From: an uncultured Bacteroides sp.
GTDB taxonomy: Bacteria > Bacteroidota > Bacteroidia > Bacteroidales > Bacteroidaceae
Direction: 5' to 3'
Assembly (NCBI RefSeq): GCF_902491285.1
Contig: NZ_CABUHK010000111.1
Coordinates: 1-12,878, forward strand
DNA length: 12,878 nt
The position numbers and the translations under genes were made by a program. Below are positions 8,345 through 12,878 of this stretch, one piece after another. Each line of letters begins with the position of its first letter. Within the stretch, counting starts at the first letter, position 1. The notes below the pieces were generated by a model. The model was given only the letters and a program-made list of their open reading frames with translations, had not been told where the DNA came from and did not search any database.

Positions 8345-10354
8345 ATGAACGATAACAAACTTATGAATCGTGCAGCGGATAACATCCGTATTCTTGCTGC
8401 TTCAATGGTTGAAAAAGCCAATTCCGGTCATCCGGGTGGTGCCATGGGTGGTGCTGATTTTGTTAATGTACTCTTCTCTGAGTTTCTAGTATACGATCCG
8501 GAAAATCCCCGTTGGGAAGGACGCGACCGCTTTTTCCTCGACCCGGGTCATATGTCTCCGATGCTTTATTCCACGCTGGCATTGACAGGAAAATTCACTT
8601 TGGATGAACTGAAAGAATTCCGTCAATGGGGTAGCCCTACTCCGGGACACCCTGAAGTAGACATCATGCGTGGTATCGAAAATACTTCCGGTCCGCTGGG
8701 ACAGGGACATACTTTCGCCGTAGGTGCCGCTATTGCCGCCAAATTCCTGAAAGCCCGCTTCAACGAAGTGATGAACCAGACAATCTATGCTTACATCTCC
8801 GACGGTGGTATCCAGGAAGAAATCTCCCAAGGTTCCGGACGTATTGCCGGCGCACTGGGACTGGACAATCTGATTATGTTCTATGACTCCAACGACATTC
8901 AGCTTTCCACTGAAACGAAAGATGTAACCGTTGAAGACACAGCCATGAAATATGAAGCATGGGGATGGAAAGTAATCAGTATCAACGGTAACGACCCTGA
9001 CGAAATCCGTGCGGCTATCAAGGAAGCACAGGCTGAAAAAGAACGTCCGACACTGATTATCGGTAAGACCGTAATGGGCAAAGGCGCACGCAAGGCAGAC
9101 GGCAGCAGCTACGAAGCCAACTGCGCTACTCACGGTGCTCCGCTCGGTGGCGACGCTTATGTAAATACAATCAACAACTTGGGCGGTGACCCTACCAACC
9201 CGTTCGTAATCTTCCCGGAAGTAGCCGAACTGTACGCAAAACGTGCAGAAGAACTGAAGAAAATCGTAGCTGAAAGATACGCAGTGAAAGCCGCATGGGC
9301 AAAAGCTAATCCGGAACTGGCTGCCAAACTGGAAGCTTTCTTCTCAGGCAAAGCTCCGAAAGTGGATTGGGCTGCTATCGAACAGAAAGCAGGCAGCGCA
9401 ACCCGCGCCGCATCCGCAACCGTATTAGGCGCACTTGCTACCCAGGTAGAAAACATGATTGTCGCTTCTGCCGACCTTTCCAACTCCGACAAGACCGACG
9501 GCTTCCTGAAGAAAACCCATTCTTTCAAGAAAGGTGATTTCAGCGGAGCATTCTTCCAGGCTGGTGTATCCGAGTTGTCGATGGCTTGTATCTGTATCGG
9601 TATGTCACTTCACGGTGGTGTTATCGCTGCCTGCGGTACATTCTTCGTATTCTCCGACTATATGAAACCAGCCGTACGTATGGCTGCCTTGATGGAACAA
9701 CCCGTAAAATTCATCTGGACGCACGATGCATTCCGTGTAGGTGAAGACGGTCCTACTCACGAACCGGTAGAACAGGAAGCACAAATCCGCTTGATGGAGA
9801 AACTGAAAAACCATAAGGGACACAACTCTATGTTAGTACTTCGCCCGGCTGATGTGGAAGAAACAACAATCGCATGGAAACTCGCCATGGAAAATATGTC
9901 CACTCCGACCGGCTTGATTTTCTCCCGTCAAAATATCGCTAACCTTCCGGCAGGAACCGATTACGAACAAGCAGCCAAAGGTGCTTATATCGTAGCTGGT
10001 TCTGACGAGAACCCGGATGTCATCCTGGTAGCTTCCGGTTCTGAAGTCTCTACTTTGGTAGCCGGCACAGAATTGCTTCGCAAGGATGGCGTAAAGGTAC
10101 GTATCGTATCTGCTCCGTCCGAAGGCCTGTTCCGCAGCCAGTCTAAGGAATATCAGGAAGCAGTTCTTCCGTCAGACGCAAAAATCTTCGGTATGACTGC
10201 CGGCTTGCCTGTCACTCTTCAAGGTCTGGTAGGTTGTCACGGTAAAGTTTGGGGATTGGAATCTTTCGGTTTCTCCGCTCCTTACAAAGTGTTGGACGAG
10301 AAACTAGGATTCACTGCTGAGAACGTGTATAACCAAGTAAAAGCAATGCTCTAA
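8345..10354 (+). CDS. tkt: Transketolase
   Basis: A 669-residue cytoplasmic thiamine-diphosphate enzyme that transfers two-carbon units between ketose and aldose phosphates in the non-oxidative pentose phosphate pathway. The ThDP/Mg2+ site has D153, N183 and I185, matching E. coli D155, N185 and I187, but the canonical GDG is SDG here (ISDGGIQEE). Catalytic glutamate E410 (equivalent to E. coli E411) is present in GVSELSM, where many family members have a GVREHGM-like motif. H263 in THGAPLG and the VGEDGPTHEPVEQ block are intact. These variants read to me as a lineage form of a working enzyme. It has its own consensus promoter and overlaps rpiB by one base. It would drain the xylulose 5-phosphate made by AraD, which explains its place beside the arabinose genes. 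Confidence 0.96.
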   Translation: MNDNKLMNRAADNIRILAASMVEKANSGHPGGAMGGADFVNVLFSEFLVYDPENPRWEGRDRFFLDPGHMSPMLYSTLALTGKFTLDELKEFRQWGSPTPGHPEVDIMRGIENTSGPLGQGHTFAVGAAIAAKFLKARFNEVMNQTIYAYISDGGIQEEISQGSGRIAGALGLDNLIMFYDSNDIQLSTETKDVTVEDTAMKYEAWGWKVISINGNDPDEIRAAIKEAQAEKERPTLIIGKTVMGKGARKADGSSYEANCATHGAPLGGDAYVNTINNLGGDPTNPFVIFPEVAELYAKRAEELKKIVAERYAVKAAWAKANPELAAKLEAFFSGKAPKVDWAAIEQKAGSATRAASATVLGALATQVENMIVASADLSNSDKTDGFLKKTHSFKKGDFSGAFFQAGVSELSMACICIGMSLHGGVIAACGTFFVFSDYMKPAVRMAALMEQPVKFIWTHDAFRVGEDGPTHEPVEQEAQIRLMEKLKNHKGHNSMLVLRPADVEETTIAWKLAMENMSTPTGLIFSRQNIANLPAGTDYEQAAKGAYIVAGSDENPDVILVASGSEVSTLVAGTELLRKDGVKVRIVSAPSEGLFRSQSKEYQEAVLPSDAKIFGMTAGLPVTLQGLVGCHGKVWGLESFGFSAPYKVLDEKLGFTAENVYNQVKAML

Positions 10355-10788
10355 TGAAAACAATCGGATTAGCATGCGACCATGCCGGCTTTGAACTGAA
10401 AGAATATGTTCGCGGCTGGCTGGAAGCAAAAGGCTGGGCTTATAAGGACTTCGGAACAGACTCTACCGCAAGCGTAGACTATCCGGACTATGCCCATCCG
10501 CTAGCCCTCGCAGTGGAATCGGGTGAGTGTTATCCCGGTATCGCTATCTGCGGCAGCGGAAACGGAATCAATATGACGTTGAACAAGCATCAGGGAATTC
10601 GTGCCGCACTCTGCTGGAACGCAGAAATCGCACACTTGGCTCGTCAGCACAATGACGCCAATATTCTGGTGATGCCGGGCCGTTTTATCAGTACTGAAGA
10701 AGCGGACATGATTCTGACAGAGTTCTTCTCTACAGAGTTTGAAGGCGGACGCCATCAGAACCGTATTGATAAGATTCCGGTAAAATAG
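10354..10788 (+). CDS. rpiB: Ribose-5-phosphate isomerase B
   Basis: A 144-residue member of the RpiB/LacA/LacB family that interconverts ribose 5-phosphate and ribulose 5-phosphate, the aldose partner supply for transketolase. The opening GLACDHAGFELK includes H10, the catalytic cysteine is C66 in ICGSGNGINM, and H99 in LARQHNDANIL lines up with the E. coli RpiB active-site histidine. The anion-hole GSGNG and the C-terminal EGGRHQNRI are also family features. The start codon overlaps the transketolase stop (TAATG), implying translational coupling. A strong terminator follows. RpiB rather than the LacA or LacB galactose-6-phosphate isomerase subunits is indicated by the single gene copy, C66 and the tkt neighbour. 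Confidence 0.95.
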   Translation: MKTIGLACDHAGFELKEYVRGWLEAKGWAYKDFGTDSTASVDYPDYAHPLALAVESGECYPGIAICGSGNGINMTLNKHQGIRAALCWNAEIAHLARQHNDANILVMPGRFISTEEADMILTEFFSTEFEGGRHQNRIDKIPVK

Positions 10789-10810
10789 CCTGAAGATAAA
10801 TCAAACAGAT

Positions 10811-10849
10811 ATAAAGCTGTTCTTCTTTTTGAAGGGCAGCTTTATTTTT
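10811..10849 (+). terminator. Intrinsic terminator after rpiB
   Basis: A 15-bp stem (10811-10825 with 10831-10845), including two G-U pairs, closes on a TTTTT loop and is followed by TTTT, so the 3' side reads GCTTTATTTTTAT. It lies 22 bp beyond the rpiB stop and separates the + strand metabolic genes from the convergent - strand DUF456 gene. Confidence 0.88.
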
Positions 10850-10858
10850 ATACCTGTT

Positions 10859-11338
10859 TCACCGGACAAGCCCGACTATAAACTGATAACAGAAATAACC
10901 GCAGACAACAAACTTCAGCAAAGTGCCGAGAATGAATCCGAGCAATGAACCGAACCCGGATTTTAGTGCCTGGGAAAACTCCTTATTTCCCAATAATTCA
11001 CCAATCACGGCACCGAGAAAGGGACCGACAATAATTCCCCAAGGCAAGAAAAGAAGCCCGACCAACGTTCCGATGATGCATCCCCAATTTCCCCATTTAC
11101 TGCCGCCGCTATATTTACTTCCCAACATTGGAGTGAAATAATCCAATACCTGCAATACAGCTACAATCAATAACCATACGATTAATTGCGTCGTACTATA
11201 TTGTACTTTATCCGTCAAATGCAAAAAAAACAATCCCAAGTAAGCAATAGGTGGTCCCGGAAGAAACGGAAGAATACAACCTGCCAATCCGGCTATCAGA
11301 CAAAGGGCACTTATCACAATCAAAACAATATCCAGCAT
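10859..11338 (-). CDS. DUF456 family membrane protein
   Basis: A 159-residue, strongly hydrophobic protein with four to five likely membrane helices. The N-terminal segment through LAGCILPFLPGPPIAYLGL (about 18-36), the following VLQVLDYFTPMLGSKYSGGS, and the glycine-rich GLLFLPWGIIVGPFLGAVIGELLGNK (about 94-119) are typical of the DUF456 family (PF04306). Function is unknown for the family; a glycine-zipper-like inner-membrane protein is all that can be said. The stop is close to the rpiB terminator and the gene converges on rpiB. A consensus promoter lies just upstream, so it is probably monocistronic and unrelated to arabinose metabolism. Confidence 0.9.
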   Translation of the reverse strand: MLDIVLIVISALCLIAGLAGCILPFLPGPPIAYLGLFFLHLTDKVQYSTTQLIVWLLIVAVLQVLDYFTPMLGSKYSGGSKWGNWGCIIGTLVGLLFLPWGIIVGPFLGAVIGELLGNKEFSQALKSGFGSLLGFILGTLLKFVVCGYFCYQFIVGLVR

Positions 11339-11362
11339 AGTCTATACATTTTAATATCTGCA

Positions 11363-11392
11363 CAAAAGTACAGTATCTTTCAGTAAATACAA
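11363..11392 (-). promoter_or_regulatory. Bacteroides-type promoter of the DUF456 gene
   Basis: Read on the - strand, TTG at 11392-11390 is followed after exactly 19 bp by TACTTTTG at 11370-11363, matching the -33/-7 consensus TTG-N19-TAnnTTTG. The -7 box ends 24 bp before the start codon, leaving a short leader. Confidence 0.8.
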
Positions 11393-11474
11393 GCTAACAT
11401 CGAGAATTATTTCGCCCCCTTCACCGGTAAGCGTCTCCGTTTTTTCTTTTCCAAACCGTACTTTTCAAGCATTA

Positions 11475-11511
11475 GAAACAAAGTGTTTCACACCGAGAAA
11501 CGATTCGTTTC
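11475..11511. repeat. Tandem palindromes GAAAC-N5-GTTTC, 22-bp period
   Basis: Two inverted repeats of the same form lie in tandem: GAAAC-aaagt-GTTTC (11475-11489) and GAAAC-gattc-GTTTC (11497-11511). Their left arms start exactly 22 bp apart, about two DNA turns. The second is a full 15-bp odd-centred palindrome because its spacer is also symmetric. More GAAAC copies follow near 11540-11560. They could be a protein-binding array or a dispersed Bacteroides palindromic repeat. Confidence 0.7.
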
Positions 11512-11692
11512 AGTAAAGCCGATTATTCTATATTAAAGAGTGAAACAGCCAAAAAGAAACGAGAGTCAAATATTATAGAGAAATTGAATTCTGCTAATAG
11601 TATATATCCACTGAAATATGAAAATTGGATGCTGAATTATTGGCAGAAAGAGATGTGATGAAGTTAAATACTATGGCTAATGAATAAACTAC

Positions 11693-11730
11693 AAAAAAAT
11701 TAAGGGTGTCCAGTGTGTAAAGGGCACCCT
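11693..11730 (-). terminator. Intrinsic terminator of the XRE regulator gene
   Basis: On the - strand, AGGGTGCCC (11730-11722) pairs with GGACACCCT (11711-11703), including one G-U pair, around a 10-base loop. It is followed by TTAATTTTTTT (through 11693). It lies about 65 bp beyond the stop codon of the XRE-family gene and in the correct orientation for it. Confidence 0.8.
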
Positions 11731-11795
11731 CATTTCTTACATAAAAAAAGACACTGTCCAGAATTTTGTAAATAGAAAACTTCAGGATTCAGGTT

Positions 11796-12281
11796 TTAGA
11801 ATGTCACTTCATTAATTACAGCTTCTTCAGGTGTTCTTCCTATTTCATCAGGGAATAGAACATATCTAGTACTTTCTTTATGTGATACTACTTCGATTTC
11901 TATTCTATGGTAACTAGGCTTTTCTACAATCTCCACTAACTTACATTTTTTGGCTTCATGACTACCAAAGCTGACATAATACTCCTCACCGACAACTAAC
12001 TCCACAGGCACACGCTCTGCAAAACGAAGAGGAGTTACAGAACTTTTAACTTTCACATCCACTTCATAACCCAATGAAAATGCGACTTTAGAAAGTATGT
12101 CAATACTCACATTATAAGCCCCCTTTTCTATTTTGGATATATTCACCCGATTTACTCCGCAAAGATTTGCAAGCTCTTCCTGAGTCATTTTTCTCTTTTT
12201 ACGAAGCTCAGCCAAACGCTTGCCTATTCGTTCACGCTCTTTCAAATTTCGTTCCGTACCCTTTTCTTCATGAATCTTCAT
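11796..12281 (-). CDS. XRE-family helix-turn-helix regulator with C-terminal beta-rich domain
   Basis: A 161-residue protein whose residues about 19-75 form a Cro/C1-type helix-turn-helix domain: IGKRLAELRKKRKMTQEELA, then GVNRVNISKIEKGAYNVSID. A basic, glutamate-rich N-terminal tail of about 18 residues precedes it. The C-terminal part (about 90-161) is rich in predicted beta strands (VPVELVVGEEYYVSFGSHEA, then KLVEIV and RIEIEVV); I do not recognise it as a named family, and it may bind a ligand or partner. The gene has a consensus -7 box and an overlapping palindrome upstream and a terminator downstream, so it looks like a self-contained, possibly autoregulated unit. Such regulators often accompany mobile elements or toxin-antitoxin pairs, but no intact partner gene is adjacent. 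Confidence 0.85.
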   Translation of the reverse strand: MKIHEEKGTERNLKERERIGKRLAELRKKRKMTQEELANLCGVNRVNISKIEKGAYNVSIDILSKVAFSLGYEVDVKVKSSVTPLRFAERVPVELVVGEEYYVSFGSHEAKKCKLVEIVEKPSYHRIEIEVVSHKESTRYVLFPDEIGRTPEEAVINEVTF

Positions 12282-12335
12282 ACAATTGTTGCAGAATTTA
12301 GAGCGTTGCCCCCGCTTTTTATATTAATATGGCAG

Positions 12336-12343
12336 CAAAGATA
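12336..12343 (-). promoter_or_regulatory. -7 box of the XRE regulator promoter
   Basis: On the - strand TATCTTTG (12343-12336) matches TAnnTTTG and stands about 54 bp before the start codon. No TTG occurs at the ideal 19-bp distance upstream, so the -33 element is weak or replaced; that position is covered by a palindrome (12358-12379). Confidence 0.65.
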
Positions 12344-12357
12344 AACATTATATTATA

Positions 12358-12379
12358 TATGTAGCATATATACTACATA
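12358..12379. promoter_or_regulatory. Candidate autoregulatory operator of the XRE gene
   Basis: TATGTAG (12358-12364) and CTACATA (12373-12379) form a perfect 7-bp inverted repeat with an 8-bp AT-only-but-one spacer. The site spans the expected -33 region of the XRE gene promoter. XRE repressors typically bind such palindromes as dimers, so autoregulation is plausible but inferred. Confidence 0.5.
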
Positions 12380-12381
12380 AA

Positions 12382-12573
12382 AAAAGGCAATTATATTCCA
12401 ATGCAGCAAATAACATTATTCCCTCCTATCCATCATCTATACCAAAGCAAACTTCTATAGTTAAAATTTATCCAATACACTTGCAAGTTCTCAATTTGTT
12501 TCTTTGTCTTTAAAGATTGAATAAAATCATATTAAAGCTAACAAATTTATTCATCGCCAGTAATGAAGAAATT
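12382..12573. other. AT-rich intergenic stretch with nothing recognised
   Basis: About 190 bp upstream of the XRE promoter contain no open frame of note, no inverted repeat that I could see and no consensus promoter on either strand. Together with the pseudogene beyond it, nearly 500 bp at the right edge lacks an intact gene. Confidence 0.5.
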
Positions 12574-12776
12574 ATGAATAATAAAGAATTATCTAACCGA
12601 ATTGAATATTTGTAGGGTGTATAGGAGCTTTTACTGAAAAATATTCCTTAAGCAACAACCAGGCATACAAATACCTAAAACGTTTTGCCGGCTTGGATTT
12701 TTTAGAAGAAATGATAAAAGTGATATTAAAATCAAGCAATTTGACGGATATTCCGATATTCCATAGAATGGGCTGA
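12574..12776 (+). pseudogene. Frameshifted DUF3791-like small protein gene
   Basis: An ATG at 12574 opens MNNKELSNRIEYL and then hits TAG at 12613. The frame two bases on continues directly with CIGAFTEKYSLSNNQAYK, LKRFAGLDFLEEM and so on to TGA at 12774-12776. Inserting one G near 12612 would read through as ...IEYLVGCIGAF..., joining both parts into one protein of about 67 residues. The joined N-terminal 45 residues resemble, from memory, the DUF3791 family of small Bacteroides proteins, often encoded next to DUF3990 genes. The C-terminal third matches less well and may contain further damage. No DUF3990 partner is visible. A sequencing error is an alternative explanation for the single-base loss. 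Confidence 0.6.
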
Positions 12777-12878
12777 ATTTATCCTGCTAAATAGAAAAGG
12801 GAGCTATTGATTAATATTCACCCAATATGCAATAAACTCAAAACGTTGCAAATTTCCGTCCACGTTTGCCCCATTTAC

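Larger units (their letters stand above)
11393..11795. other. Intergenic region with palindromes, IS-end-like motifs and a terminator
   Basis: This roughly 400-bp AT-rich stretch between two - strand genes contains paired GAAAC/GTTTC palindromes (11475-11511), an open but start-less frame (about 11478-11658), the terminator of the XRE gene (11693-11730) and two copies of a TGTCCAG...TGTAAA motif (11707-11721 and 11755-11772). No gene could be supported. The mixture suggests old insertion debris. Confidence 0.5.

Noticed and set aside
8486..9133. 215-codon open frame on the - strand within transketolase
   Set aside because: It is antisense to the ThDP-binding half of transketolase, with no recognisable motif or promoter.
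11478..11658. About 60-codon + strand open frame ending ...YENWMLNYWQKEM
   Set aside because: There is no usable start codon before the last residues, it overlaps the palindrome array, and I recognise no family. It could be a decayed coding remnant but cannot be supported.
1..12878. CRISPR arrays, tRNA or rRNA genes, complete insertion sequences, polysaccharide-utilisation SusC/SusD genes
   Set aside because: No spaced direct repeats, cloverleaf-like segments, transposase genes or SusC/SusD-type proteins were seen on either strand.

Overview
The window looks like a chromosomal segment of a gut Bacteroides species. Supporting signs are moderate GC with AT-rich intergenic DNA, absence of strong Shine-Dalgarno sequences, three promoters matching the Bacteroides -33/-7 consensus (TTG, 19 bp, TAnnTTTG), and a gene set matching the L-arabinose locus of Bacteroides, including its Nudix-type regulator AraR. 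No database search was possible, so species and locus equivalences rest on recall of protein families.

Positions 1-8202 hold a co-directional + strand L-arabinose utilisation cluster: a sodium:solute symporter (38-1732), the AraR regulator (1761-2438), L-ribulose-5-phosphate 4-epimerase araD (2444-3127), L-arabinose isomerase araA (3165-4691), a FGGY-family L-ribulokinase araB (4783-6381) and a secreted GH51 alpha-L-arabinofuranosidase (6658-8202). The araA-araB gap holds a long inverted repeat. The araB-GH51 gap (276 bp) holds a C-rich REP-like hairpin and a short tandem repeat. No consensus promoter is visible inside this block, so it may be one transcript whose promoter lies at or beyond the left edge.

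Positions 8203-10850 hold a second unit: a consensus promoter (8278-8307) overlapped by a small palindrome, transketolase (8345-10354), ribose-5-phosphate isomerase B overlapping it by one base (10354-10788), and a strong intrinsic terminator (10811-10849). Together the two units give a full route. The periplasmic GH51 enzyme releases L-arabinose from oligosaccharides, the symporter imports it, AraA/AraB/AraD convert it to D-xylulose 5-phosphate, and Tkt/RpiB feed that into the non-oxidative pentose phosphate pathway. AraR probably senses the sugar.

Positions 10859-12878 differ in character. A DUF456 membrane protein and an XRE-family regulator lie on the - strand, each with its own consensus -7 box. 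Around them is about 900 bp of AT-rich DNA containing tandem GAAAC-N5-GTTTC palindromes, two IS-end-like motifs, a - strand terminator and a frameshifted DUF3791-like gene. This right part looks like a decaying accessory zone. I found no convincing new multi-gene system. The best leads are the palindromes overlapping the tkt and XRE promoters, the 22-bp phased palindromes, family-variant active-site motifs in AraA and Tkt, and the DUF3791-like pseudogene.
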